This document shows positions 19,205 to 27,532 of a stretch of 64,000 nt of DNA, in pieces. The stretch comes from Fusobacterium mortiferum ATCC 9817 (GTDB lineage Bacteria > Fusobacteriota > Fusobacteriia > Fusobacteriales > Fusobacteriaceae), in contig NZ_GL987993.1 of NCBI RefSeq assembly GCF_000158195.2, forward strand, positions 147,102 through 211,101. Reading direction: 5' to 3'. Below the pieces are notes generated by a model that saw only the letters and a program-made list of their open reading frames with translations, did no database searches and was not told the DNA's origin. A program made the translations under genes and the position numbers. How positions within the stretch are numbered: the stretch's first letter is position 1; each line of letters begins with the position of its first letter.

Positions 19205-19462
19205 AATTATATTTCAAAAAAGTTGGTAAAACTATAGCAAACGTATGTCAATGCTACTGGAATAAAAAAATTCTTTTTGTTAAAATTTTATTAAAAGATT
19301 GAACAGCTATGAACAGATATGAACCTGTTCTCTAGCTAAAGGGTAATGTTTTATGCTAAAATTTTAATGTGGGTGGTAGTGAGTAGAAGTGAGTTTTACT
19401 CAGTAGAAACTCATACAAAAATATGTTAGATTATAACAAAAAGAGAATGAGGAGGTAGCAAA
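19205..19462 (+). promoter_or_regulatory. Intergenic region with repeated GAACA and inverted repeats
   Basis: TGAACA or TGAACC occurs three times at about 19301-19326, and GAACAG...CTGTTC forms an inverted repeat around eight bases. A second inverted repeat, GAGTTT...AAACTC, lies near 19391-19412. Such clustered repeats before an HTH gene could be operator sites or a relic of replication or partition sequences. AGGAGG precedes the gene at 19463. Confidence 0.4.
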
Positions 19463-19915
19463 ATGGAAAGACCAGAATACTATGGAATTTTACCATCAAA
19501 GGTGAGATATGATGAGAGGCTAAAACCAATGGAGAAGATAATGTTTTCAGAGTTGACAGCTCTGGTACGTAAAAAGGGGTATTGCTATGCTAGTAATATG
19601 TATTTTGCAACTCTGTATGGGGTACATAAAAGTACTGTAAGTGCATGGATAAGTAACTTGGCAAAGTGTGGACATATAACTACAAAGTGTATAATGAAAG
19701 ATAAGAGAGTGGAAGAGAGAAGAATATATATAGCAGAAGAAAGTGATATAAGTTATTTTCCTAAGTTGGAGAAGGAAAAGAGTAACATAGTAGATGATAA
19801 AATTTTAGATGAAATCTTCAAAGAAAAAATAGAGAGAAGAGAAAAAACTCCAGAGGAATTAGAAGATGTAAGAAAAAAACTTTTAAGGGATCTATTTGGA
19901 TGTGAAGGGGAATAA
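19463..19915 (+). CDS. Helix-turn-helix protein resembling plasmid/phage replication-initiator DNA-binding domains
   Basis: A 150-residue protein. Residues 5-30 (YYGILPSKVRYDERLKPMEK) and the following YASNMYFATLYGVHKSTVSAWISNLAKCGHI form the winged-helix pattern of HTH_36-type proteins, which occur as replisome organisers on phages and plasmids and as free chromosomal regulators. The C-terminal third is charged and helical with no recognised domain. It stands alone between the two polysaccharide operons with its own repeat-rich upstream region. It may be a regulator of the flanking loci or a relic of a mobile element; the sequence does not decide. Confidence 0.6.
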   Translation: MERPEYYGILPSKVRYDERLKPMEKIMFSELTALVRKKGYCYASNMYFATLYGVHKSTVSAWISNLAKCGHITTKCIMKDKRVEERRIYIAEESDISYFPKLEKEKSNIVDDKILDEIFKEKIERREKTPEELEDVRKKLLRDLFGCEGE

Positions 19916-20207
19916 AAAAATTACCAGGGTATCTATAAAAGAGTGGGGAGGGTATACATAAAAAAATCCCAAACCTATTCGTAAAAAGTAGAAGTATAAT
20001 AGTACAAGAAGAATAATACAAGAGTAATAATATAAAAAGAATAATATATAATTATATAAGTTTTAAAGAGTTTAAAAATAATTGTAAATATTTATTTTAA
20101 AAAAAACAATAAAAACTTAACATATTCAAAATAAATTCTTTGCATTTTAATAATTTTATAGTATAATGTAGAATGAAAAATTAGAATTGGGAGGATTGTA
20201 TCTACAA
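19916..20207 (+). promoter_or_regulatory. Promoter of the Wzz/kinase/phosphatase operon
   Basis: TTTGCA at 20139-20144, a 17-base spacer and TATAAT at 20162-20167 form a good promoter. GGGAGG lies at 20189-20194. The rest of this roughly 290-base gap is AT-rich and shows no gene; the sequence just after the HTH gene has no clear terminator. Confidence 0.65.
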
Positions 20208-20954
20208 ATGTCTAGAAAGAAAAAGTATGAAGATTATGATGAAGAATTTGAAAACGATGAAGATGAGATAGATCTAGCTGACCTTATCTTTACATTAATA
20301 AGAAGATGGAAGCTGATAGTTCTTACAGCTATACCAGTGGTAATATTAGGGGTAATATTTGCAATTACAAGACCAACTGTATATCAAGCAGAGACTACAC
20401 TAATAGTATCTAACAATATGAGTAGTGTATCATTAGATAGTAGTGATATCTCTCTTAGCCAAAGACTAGTAATAACTTATTCAGAGATAGCTAAAAATAA
20501 ATCTATCTTAAATAAAGTAATAAACAAATATGACTTAAAAGAAACAACAGAGCAATTAGCTAAATTAGTAACTATAACTCCAGTAGATAGTACAGAGTTA
20601 ATATCTTTAACATATAAAAATAGTGATCCACAACTTGCAGCTATGGTAACAAATGAGATAGCTAATGAGTTTATGGATAAAGTAGTACAAGTAATGAGAG
20701 TAAGAAACGTAAATATAGTAGAGAAAGCTCAAGTACCTGTACAACCTCTTCCTAAAAAGAGAGCCCTTATACTTCTTGCATCAGTTGTTTTAGGATTAGC
20801 AGCTGGAACAGGAATGGCTTTCGTAATGGAGTTCCTACATAAAAAACTTAGAAAACCATCTGAGATACAAGCTATCTTAGGAGTTTCTATGATAGGAATG
20901 ATACCAGACTTAGAGAATGTTATAGCTGAAAAGGATGAGGATAGTAATGAGTAA
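20208..20954 (+). CDS. Wzz/CpsC-type polysaccharide co-polymerase (kinase adaptor)
   Basis: An inner-membrane chain-length regulator that also activates the separate tyrosine kinase. It has an acidic N-terminus, one membrane segment at about residues 30-55, an extracytoplasmic domain starting YQAETTLIVSN, and a proline-rich second membrane segment preceded by QVPVQPLPKKR near residue 185. At about 249 residues it is the short Firmicute-like CpsC/YveK form. In-frame TTG codons at 20187 and 20196 are alternatives; ATG 20208 gives the cleanest protein although it is 13 bases from GGGAGG. Confidence 0.85.
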   Translation: MSRKKKYEDYDEEFENDEDEIDLADLIFTLIRRWKLIVLTAIPVVILGVIFAITRPTVYQAETTLIVSNNMSSVSLDSSDISLSQRLVITYSEIAKNKSILNKVINKYDLKETTEQLAKLVTITPVDSTELISLTYKNSDPQLAAMVTNEIANEFMDKVVQVMRVRNVNIVEKAQVPVQPLPKKRALILLASVVLGLAAGTGMAFVMEFLHKKLRKPSEIQAILGVSMIGMIPDLENVIAEKDEDSNE

Positions 20955-21771
20955 GAGAAAGATATTTTTTATACAAGAGGACAATATGGAGGCTACAGAA
21001 GCCTTTAGAACAGTGAGAACTAACCTTGCTTTCCAAAATGATAAAGAGATAGGTAGAAAGATAATGGTAACAAGCTCTATTCCAGGAGAGGGAAAATCTA
21101 CTCTAGCTGGAAACTATGGTGCCAGTCTTGCTATAGCTGGGAAAAAAGTACTTCTAATAGACTGTGATATCAGAAGACCTAGAGCACATGAGAGCTTTGG
21201 AATAAAAGTAGAGAGAGGATTAGAATCAGTACTTACTGAAAATGTAAATCCTAAAGATGTAATTATAAAAGACCTAATCCCTAACTTTGACTTATTACCT
21301 ACTAAGCATATGAGATACAATGTAACAGAGTTATTTATTGGAGATAAGATGAAAGAGGTAATCTCTAGCTTAGAAAATGAGTATAATACTATCATTCTAG
21401 ATATGCCACCTCTAGCAGTAGCTTCAGATGCTGCTATCCTATCTAAATATGTAGATGGTGTAGTAGTAGTAGTAGCTTATGACCAAGTAGCAAAAAGAGA
21501 GCTTGAGTTTACAAAAGAGATGCTATCTAATGCAGGGGCAAATATCTATGGATTTGTTGTAACTAAGGTAGATAAAGGTGGATTATCTTATGGAAACTAT
21601 GGATATTACAATAACTACTATTCATACTACCAAGAGTACTACAGTGACAGTAATGGAAATAGAAAAAAACACACTGTAAAGAAACCTAAGAGTAAGTTTG
21701 GTAAATTTATACATGATATAAAAGAGCAGTATAAAAGACAATTTTCAGGAGACTTGAAAGGGAAAAAATAA
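20947..21771 (+). CDS. Bacterial tyrosine kinase, CpsD/CapB type
   Basis: A BY-kinase that controls polymer length through phosphorylation cycles. It has Walker A SSIPGEGKST near residue 40, Walker A' KVLLIDCDIRRP near residue 66 and Walker B NTIILDMPP. The tyrosine-rich tail lies near residues 215-235 (YGNYGYYNNYYSYYQEYY), where autophosphorylation occurs in this family. It is followed by a basic C-terminal extension of about 40 residues. Start ATG 20947 overlaps the adaptor gene by eight bases, with GAGGA just before; ATG 20935 is an alternative. Confidence 0.92.
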   Translation: MSKRKIFFIQEDNMEATEAFRTVRTNLAFQNDKEIGRKIMVTSSIPGEGKSTLAGNYGASLAIAGKKVLLIDCDIRRPRAHESFGIKVERGLESVLTENVNPKDVIIKDLIPNFDLLPTKHMRYNVTELFIGDKMKEVISSLENEYNTIILDMPPLAVASDAAILSKYVDGVVVVVAYDQVAKRELEFTKEMLSNAGANIYGFVVTKVDKGGLSYGNYGYYNNYYSYYQEYYSDSNGNRKKHTVKKPKSKFGKFIHDIKEQYKRQFSGDLKGKK

Positions 21772-22550
21772 TGGTTGATATTCATTCACACATACTTTTT
21801 GGAATAGATGATGGACCAATAGAGATAGAAGAGAGCATAGATATGATAAGACAGGCAGTATCTGTAGGATATACAGATATTGTCTGTTCTTCACACTATC
21901 TGATAGGTAGATTTGAAAATCTTAACTATGATAAAAACTTTGAGATTTTAAAAAATAGAATCCTAGAGGAAAAAATTCCTTTAAATATTCATAAAGGTAA
22001 TGAGTTTGCCTTAGATCCAGAGTTTTCAGCTCATGAAAATAGAATAAATAAGATGGCTGGAAGTAGATATATACTGGTGGAATTAAAGGATGAACTTATA
22101 TATGGAGCCTGTAAAAGTTTTTTTAAAAACGTTATAGCTAAAGGATATATTCCAATTTTTGCCCATGTAGAGAGATATCCTCATATCAAGGTACAGGAAT
22201 TTAGAGAATTAGTAGATATGGGAGTGGTCCTACAGATGAATATTAGAATGGCAGTTAACCCTATACCTAAGGCTAAATATCTATTGGAGAATGGGTATAT
22301 ATCAATAATAGCTACAGATAGTCACCGTATGGGAAGAAGAGACTACAATATAGATGAGTATTTGAAAAAGTTGGAGAGTTCTTTAGGTAGGGAGCTTTTT
22401 CAAGTGCTTACGGAAGAGAATCCAAGAAAAGTGATAGAGGATAAAGAGATAGTTACAGAGATAAAGTATGAGGGAGATGGCGATGAAGAGAAGAAAGTTA
22501 ATGGGATTGGCCGCATTTTTAGCAATTTGTTCAACAAGTTTTTCAAGTGA
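21771..22550 (+). CDS. PHP-family tyrosine-protein phosphatase, CpsB/CapC type
   Basis: A manganese-dependent phosphatase that resets the BY-kinase. It begins MVDIHSHILFGIDDGP, giving the metal-binding His-x-His, followed by SSHY, KGNEFAL, FAHVERYP and ATDSHRMGRRDY, all standard metal-ligand positions. At 259 residues it has family length. The ATG overlaps the kinase stop by one base, and its last 68 bases overlap the start of the TolC gene. Confidence 0.9.
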   Translation: MVDIHSHILFGIDDGPIEIEESIDMIRQAVSVGYTDIVCSSHYLIGRFENLNYDKNFEILKNRILEEKIPLNIHKGNEFALDPEFSAHENRINKMAGSRYILVELKDELIYGACKSFFKNVIAKGYIPIFAHVERYPHIKVQEFRELVDMGVVLQMNIRMAVNPIPKAKYLLENGYISIIATDSHRMGRRDYNIDEYLKKLESSLGRELFQVLTEENPRKVIEDKEIVTEIKYEGDGDEEKKVNGIGRIFSNLFNKFFK

Positions 22551-23739
22551 TTTCTTTACTCTAGATGATGTACTAAACAGAGTAAAGGATACAAACCCAC
22601 AGATTAGAGCCCAAAAGATGAATGAGGAGAGCAAAAGAGAACTAAAAGAAAAAGCTTGGAAAAACTTAGTTACTCCACCAGTAAATCTATCAAATGAAGA
22701 TGAATGGGAAGTAGTAGAAAAATATGGAGTTGGACTTAAAGAGTTAGAAATGTATTTACCCATATTTGAAGGTGGAAGAACATTAAATAACTATAAAAAA
22801 GCAAAAACTCAATATGAGATAGCTCAAAAAGATAGTGACTTAGTAGGGATAGCAGCTCAAGAGGCAGCAGTGGCAAAATTCTTTGAAGCATTGAACTACA
22901 AAAAACAGATAGAGATAACTGATAAGGCAATAGAGGTTTTAGAAAAACAAAGAGAAAGAATATCTGATCTATATAATAATGGTAAATTAGTACCAAAGTC
23001 AGAGCTATTAAAGATAGAAGCTGATATAGAGAATAATAGAGGTATTAACTTAGAGAATAAGCAGAAAGAGGAAGCTAGCCTAGGAGAGTTAGCAAGATTA
23101 TTAAACTATCCAGTAAATAGTCCATTGGAATTAAAGGATTTTAATCCATTACAATTTTTAGAGGCAAAGGCTCATATTACCGAGGAAAATAAGATACCTG
23201 TGGAGAATACTCTACTAGGTTCTAAGGAAGCTCTAAAATTAGATAGTGCTAACTATGATGTAAAGATAGCAAAATCAGCACTATATCCCACTATTTATAC
23301 AAAATATACATATAGATATAGATATAATGATAATGGAACTTTAAGAAAATATGATGCTGATAAAAGAGATATATTTGAAGTAGGATTTAGATGGGTACTT
23401 TCTTGGGGAGCTGACTTAGACAATGTAAGATCTCAAGAGTATCTATATGAGAAAGCTAAGATAGAGTATGAGGATAACTTAAAGGGAATATCTCTTGATA
23501 TGAAAAATAAGTTAGGAGAGATAAAGGCTCTATATGGAAAATCTCTAGCTATGGAGAAAAGAGCTAACTTACTTCAAGAGAATATGGATATAGATAGTAT
23601 GAGATATGAGAATGAATTACTTACAACTTTCGACTACTTGAACTCTGTAAATAGTTTTAGAGAGGCTCAAGAGGATTACTATGAGTTACAAAGAAAGCTT
23701 GTATTAGCAGTAATAGAGTATGAAAATCTATATAGATAG
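22483..23739 (+). CDS. TolC-family outer membrane efflux protein
   Basis: An outer-membrane channel with periplasmic helical barrel. It has a signal peptide (MKRRKLMGLAAFLAICSTSFSS), then two long repeats rich in heptads. The family boundary motif appears as LYNNGKLVPKSELLKIEADIEN and the second half includes NYDVKIAKSALYPTIY. ATG 22483 is preferred, with AGGGAG six bases upstream; ATG 22468 would add five residues. It lies inside the end of the phosphatase gene, coupling export to the polysaccharide regulators. Confidence 0.85.
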   Translation: MKRRKLMGLAAFLAICSTSFSSDFFTLDDVLNRVKDTNPQIRAQKMNEESKRELKEKAWKNLVTPPVNLSNEDEWEVVEKYGVGLKELEMYLPIFEGGRTLNNYKKAKTQYEIAQKDSDLVGIAAQEAAVAKFFEALNYKKQIEITDKAIEVLEKQRERISDLYNNGKLVPKSELLKIEADIENNRGINLENKQKEEASLGELARLLNYPVNSPLELKDFNPLQFLEAKAHITEENKIPVENTLLGSKEALKLDSANYDVKIAKSALYPTIYTKYTYRYRYNDNGTLRKYDADKRDIFEVGFRWVLSWGADLDNVRSQEYLYEKAKIEYEDNLKGISLDMKNKLGEIKALYGKSLAMEKRANLLQENMDIDSMRYENELLTTFDYLNSVNSFREAQEDYYELQRKLVLAVIEYENLYR

Positions 23740-23751
23740 GGAGAATAAATA

Positions 23752-25083
23752 ATGGAGAGTGGAATGAAGAAGAAAATAGCTATAGGAGCTATAGTTACTG
23801 CATTAGTAGGTTATGGAGCCTATAAGATGAATATTTTAGGAACTACTGAGGTAAAGGTAGCTAGAATAGAGGTAGGAGATCTTTCAGATATGAACCTATA
23901 TACAGGAATGGTAGTACCTGGAGAGATAAAACCTGTATATATCTCAGCTCCAGCAGTAATAGAGAGAATCTTAGTAAAAGATGGAGAGGAGATTACAAAA
24001 GATACAGAGCTTATACTATTTAGTAACAAAAGTATAATGGAAAATGATAAGGCTCTTAGAGTAAATGAACTAGATATACAAAATGTGAAGTTACAGATAG
24101 CTGACTTAGATTCTGGTTCTATGAAATTGGAATTAGATAACAGAGAGTTGGAGATAAAAAATCTAGAAGAGAAGATAAAAGCTGATATGAGAAGATTACC
24201 AGTAGTGACAGAGGAAGCTAGAACTCTTCAAAAAAGAGCAGAAGCATATATGCAACTACTATCTAAAGATGGAGTATCAGCAACTGAAGCAAGTAGAATA
24301 AATACTGAATCGGGAAGAAAACAGGTAGAGTTAGAGGATTTAAAAACTAACTTAGAGTTAAATAGACAAAAACATCAACTTATGGTAGTAAGTTATGAGA
24401 GTTTAAAAAGAGAGTTAAATATAGAAGAGGCAAAATTGAGATCTAGTCTTGAAAAGTTAGAATTGGAAAATGAGACATTAAAGATTAGAGAGAAACAATT
24501 AAAAGAGCCGCTTACTGCTGGAGTAGATGGAGTAGTAGTAGGAATAGATGTACAGGAAGGAAGTGTAACACAACCTGGAGAGAGATTACTAGCTGTATCT
24601 ACAACTGGTGGAAATAGAGTAAATGTAGAGGTACCTCTATACCAATCTTCTGCTATAGCAAAGGGTCAACCAGCTATAATAGTATCTAGAGATAGTGATG
24701 GAGATAAGCAATATAAAGGTAAGGTAGAGAAAGTTTCTACTGCTGCTGTAGATAGTAAATACTCTAAAACTAAGGAAAAAGTAATTCAGGTAGAGGTATC
24801 AATAGATGAGGAAAATGATTTAAGACCTGGATTTATAGCTGATGTAGAGATCAGTGGACAAGCTAAAACAGCTGTACCAGTTGTAAATAGTTTCTCAGTA
24901 ATAGAGGAAGATGGAGAGTACTTCGTATATATCAATGATGGTGGAAGAACTAGAAAACAAAAGGTAAATGTAGGAGCTAGAACAGTAAATAGCTATGAGA
25001 TACTAGATTTACCAGTTGGAACACAGGTAATAGTAAATCCATTTAAAGTTAGAAACGGTGAAAAAATAAGGGTTGTTGAGTAA
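23752..25083 (+). CDS. HlyD/MacA-family periplasmic adaptor
   Basis: A membrane-fusion protein bridging an inner-membrane transporter to TolC. It has one N-terminal membrane anchor (residues 4-25), the first half of the lipoyl domain at about 60-85 (PAVIERILVKDGEEI), and a coiled-coil hairpin from about 95 to 245. The second lipoyl half follows (PLTAGVDGVVVGIDVQEG), then beta-barrel domains. At 443 residues it is normal for MacA-like proteins. It sits between TolC and a MacB-like permease, as expected for a tripartite ABC exporter. Confidence 0.87.
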   Translation: MESGMKKKIAIGAIVTALVGYGAYKMNILGTTEVKVARIEVGDLSDMNLYTGMVVPGEIKPVYISAPAVIERILVKDGEEITKDTELILFSNKSIMENDKALRVNELDIQNVKLQIADLDSGSMKLELDNRELEIKNLEEKIKADMRRLPVVTEEARTLQKRAEAYMQLLSKDGVSATEASRINTESGRKQVELEDLKTNLELNRQKHQLMVVSYESLKRELNIEEAKLRSSLEKLELENETLKIREKQLKEPLTAGVDGVVVGIDVQEGSVTQPGERLLAVSTTGGNRVNVEVPLYQSSAIAKGQPAIIVSRDSDGDKQYKGKVEKVSTAAVDSKYSKTKEKVIQVEVSIDEENDLRPGFIADVEISGQAKTAVPVVNSFSVIEEDGEYFVYINDGGRTRKQKVNVGARTVNSYEILDLPVGTQVIVNPFKVRNGEKIRVVE

Positions 25084-25084
25084 G

Positions 25085-26170
25085 ATGAAGATGATATTCT
25101 GGTTTGCATGTAAGATGCTTTTGGGGAATAGTAAAAGAGCTATATTTCCTTTTTTAGGAGTAGTAGGAGGAATAACTGCACTTATTATGTCATTCTCACT
25201 AGGAGCAGGGGGAGAGGAGATAATATCTACTAATCTTTCAGCTATAGGGAGCAATAGAATAATGATAGGTGGGCAGGAGATGAGTGCTAGGGATATGCAG
25301 ATAATAGAGAACTATCCCTTTGTAGAGTACACACTCTTTCCTGGAGCTAGAGAAAACAGTGGAAACAATATATTTATTGGGTATTCTCAAAAGGCACTTA
25401 TGGCATTGGGACTTAGAAATCTAGGAGATAGAGAAGTCATACTAGATAAGAATCAGTTTCCAGATAAGCAGCCAGGAGATAGGGTAGACCTAGTTACAGA
25501 AAATGGAGTAAGAAGTTTTACTGTAGCAGGAATCTATGAAGAGAAAAACCCTTTTGAACTGATGAAACAGGGAAATAGAATAATAGTTTCTCAAGGATAT
25601 TTTGAGAGGCTATTTGGAAAATATAGGTATAATGAGCTCATTGTATCTTTTGATAAAAACGAAGATGCTGAGGACCTAATCCCTTTACTATTAAAGAGAT
25701 TTAATGAGGATAGAAGAAGTTATGGACAGGTGAGATTACTTGAAACACCTGAAGTATATAAAAGAATTGTTAAAATTCAAAGAATGGTAAAAAATACATT
25801 GGGTATTCTATCTTTTATATCTCTATGTATTGGAGGATTTGGTATAATGAACCTAATAGCAGGGGGAGTGAGAGCTAGAACTGGACATATAGGTATACTA
25901 AGAGCTATGGGTATGTCTAGAGAAAATATCGTAAAGATATTTTTAGCAGAGGGAGTTATTATCTCTATAATAGGATCACTTTCAGGTGTTATAATAGGTG
26001 TAATAGGTGCTATCTTAAGTGGAAAACTTATAATGATACCACCACAATTTAATGTGTTACAAATTTTATTTGCTCTAGTAGTCTCTTTGGCATTTGGTAT
26101 AGGAATGGGAGTGTATCCAGCAAGAAAAGCTGGTAATATAGCTATTACAGATGCACTAAGAGATATTTAG
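25085..26170 (+). CDS. MacB/FtsX-type ABC transporter permease without fused ATPase
   Basis: The transmembrane part of a type VII ABC exporter. It has one N-terminal membrane segment with the small-residue-rich FLGVVGGITALIMSFSLGAG, a periplasmic MacB_PCD domain at about residues 45-235, and three C-terminal segments including IGILRAMGMSRENIV. The protein lacks the N-terminal nucleotide-binding domain of true MacB, and no separate LolD-like ATPase gene is present nearby. I chose ATG 25085, one base past the adaptor's stop; upstream TTG codons overlap that gene. The substrate may be a glycoconjugate or secreted protein; this is unproven. Confidence 0.82.
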   Translation: MKMIFWFACKMLLGNSKRAIFPFLGVVGGITALIMSFSLGAGGEEIISTNLSAIGSNRIMIGGQEMSARDMQIIENYPFVEYTLFPGARENSGNNIFIGYSQKALMALGLRNLGDREVILDKNQFPDKQPGDRVDLVTENGVRSFTVAGIYEEKNPFELMKQGNRIIVSQGYFERLFGKYRYNELIVSFDKNEDAEDLIPLLLKRFNEDRRSYGQVRLLETPEVYKRIVKIQRMVKNTLGILSFISLCIGGFGIMNLIAGGVRARTGHIGILRAMGMSRENIVKIFLAEGVIISIIGSLSGVIIGVIGAILSGKLIMIPPQFNVLQILFALVVSLAFGIGMGVYPARKAGNIAITDALRDI

Positions 26171-26200
26171 ATATATTTATTACAATTAGGAGGGAAGAAA

Positions 26201-27037
26201 ATGATGAAAAAATTATTACTAGGAAGTTTACTAGTTTCATCTGCCGCTTTAGCAGTAGGACCAGAAGCAGCTGTTACTTCATCAGCTGCAGTATCATCTA
26301 ACGAAGTAGGAACAGGAAAATATTTCTACATAGCTCAAAATTATCAAGAGCTAGCAGCTGTTCCAGGATTTACTATGAGTGCTCCAGCAGGATTAGTTCC
26401 AGGTAAAGGAGTAGTATTTGCAGGTATTGGAGGACTTCATACTAATGGTAAGAAAGGAAACGATACTGACGGATCAATGGCAGTAGGATTTGGATACGGA
26501 AATCCTTATGAAACAGTAGGAGGAGCTGTATCATTATCACTAGGAAGTATCAATCCTGATGATGGAGGAGCATTCAACAGAGGATCTCTTAATCTATCTT
26601 TAGGACACAACTTCTCACAATATGGATTAGGAGTAGCAGTTGGGGTAAATACTATAGACTTATGGCATGACAATGGTAAAGATGAGATGGATGAAAGCTA
26701 CTATACATCAGTAACTAAATTATTACCAAATGATGTAGCACCAGTTGTTGTAACAGCAGGATTAGGAAATAATGACTTTGCAAAAGTAAACGAAGATGGA
26801 GATAAGAAAGATCACGTATATCCATTCGTGTCAGTTGCAGCATATGTAATGCCACAATTAAGCTTAATCGCTGACTATACAAGTGGAGTAACTACTTTAG
26901 GAGTAGGAATTGTTCCATCACCAAAATTACCAATAACTATCACAATGGGAGCTTACAACGTAAACAAACAAACTGTTGATACAGGAAATGACAAAGTATC
27001 TTTCGTAGGTTCTCTATCTGCATCATATGCATTCTAG
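26201..27037 (+). CDS. Outer-membrane beta-barrel-like protein of unknown function
   Basis: Not recognised as a named family. It has a signal peptide (MMKKLLLGSLLVSSAALAVG) and a mature part rich in Gly, Ala, Ser and alternating hydrophobic residues. Its end, SLSASYAF, has the terminal aromatic residue used for outer-membrane barrel insertion. About eight to ten amphipathic strands can be imagined in 255 residues. AGGAGG lies 10 bases before the ATG. It follows the exporter genes and codon use looks adapted for high expression. It may be an export partner or an abundant surface protein. Confidence 0.65.
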   Translation: MMKKLLLGSLLVSSAALAVGPEAAVTSSAAVSSNEVGTGKYFYIAQNYQELAAVPGFTMSAPAGLVPGKGVVFAGIGGLHTNGKKGNDTDGSMAVGFGYGNPYETVGGAVSLSLGSINPDDGGAFNRGSLNLSLGHNFSQYGLGVAVGVNTIDLWHDNGKDEMDESYYTSVTKLLPNDVAPVVVTAGLGNNDFAKVNEDGDKKDHVYPFVSVAAYVMPQLSLIADYTSGVTTLGVGIVPSPKLPITITMGAYNVNKQTVDTGNDKVSFVGSLSASYAF

Positions 27038-27067
27038 TTTTAGAGAAAATTAAAAGGAGGAATAAGA

Positions 27068-27376
27068 ATGAAAAAATTATTAGTACTTGCTTTAATGGCA
27101 TTATCAGTAGCAGTATTTGCAGCTGATGAGAATACATCTTCTGATTCAGCTACTGGAACTACAACTTCAGCTGAAGCTACTACAACTACTTCAGTAGGAG
27201 GAGCAGCACCAGTTAGCGTTGGAGAATCTTTCATGGGAGCATTCGGAATGGGATCATCATCTCCAGCTGGAACTTCATCTTCAAACTCAGTAGGTTCAGT
27301 ATCTTCTGGAATGTCTTCAATCGGATCAAACACAGTAAATAACGTAACTACAACTACACCATATTCTTATAAATAA
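27068..27376 (+). CDS. Small secreted Ser/Thr/Gly-rich protein
   Basis: A 102-residue protein with a clear signal peptide (MKKLLVLALMALSVAVFAAD) and a mature part made almost wholly of Ser, Thr, Gly, Ala and Val, including runs such as TTTSAEATTTTSVGG and MGSSSPAGTSSSNSVGSV. No known domain is visible. It shares signal-peptide style and a strong AGGAGG with the preceding barrel protein and ends just before a terminator, so it is the last gene of the operon. The Ser/Thr-rich composition would suit an O-glycosylated or polymer-attached protein, but that is a guess. Confidence 0.6.
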   Translation: MKKLLVLALMALSVAVFAADENTSSDSATGTTTSAEATTTTSVGGAAPVSVGESFMGAFGMGSSSPAGTSSSNSVGSVSSGMSSIGSNTVNNVTTTTPYSYK

Positions 27377-27385
27377 GAAATATAA

Positions 27386-27420
27386 AGAGCCTTTAGCTTT
27401 TAGCTAAGGGCTTTTTTATT
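27386..27420 (+). terminator. Terminator after the small Ser/Thr-rich gene
   Basis: AGCCTTTAGC and GCTAAGGGCT pair with a TTTTA loop, followed by TTTTTT. Confidence 0.8.
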
Positions 27421-27490
27421 TTATATTAAAATTTTGATATTAAGTTTATAAATTTTTAGAAAATTTCTTTTCAACTTATAAAAATTATAG

Positions 27491-27496
27491 TATAAT
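27491..27496 (+). promoter_or_regulatory. -10 element before the APC permease
   Basis: TATAAT, with a weak TTTCAA -35 sixteen bases upstream. It lies about 37 bases before the permease start. Confidence 0.4.
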
Positions 27497-27532
27497 AGTA
27501 AAATATTATAAATTTAATTAGGAGAAAAGAGA

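Noticed and set aside
19205..20200. Possible CRISPR array or origin because of repeats and AT-richness.
   Set aside because: Repeats are short and too few, with no regular spacers and no DnaA-box cluster that I can see.
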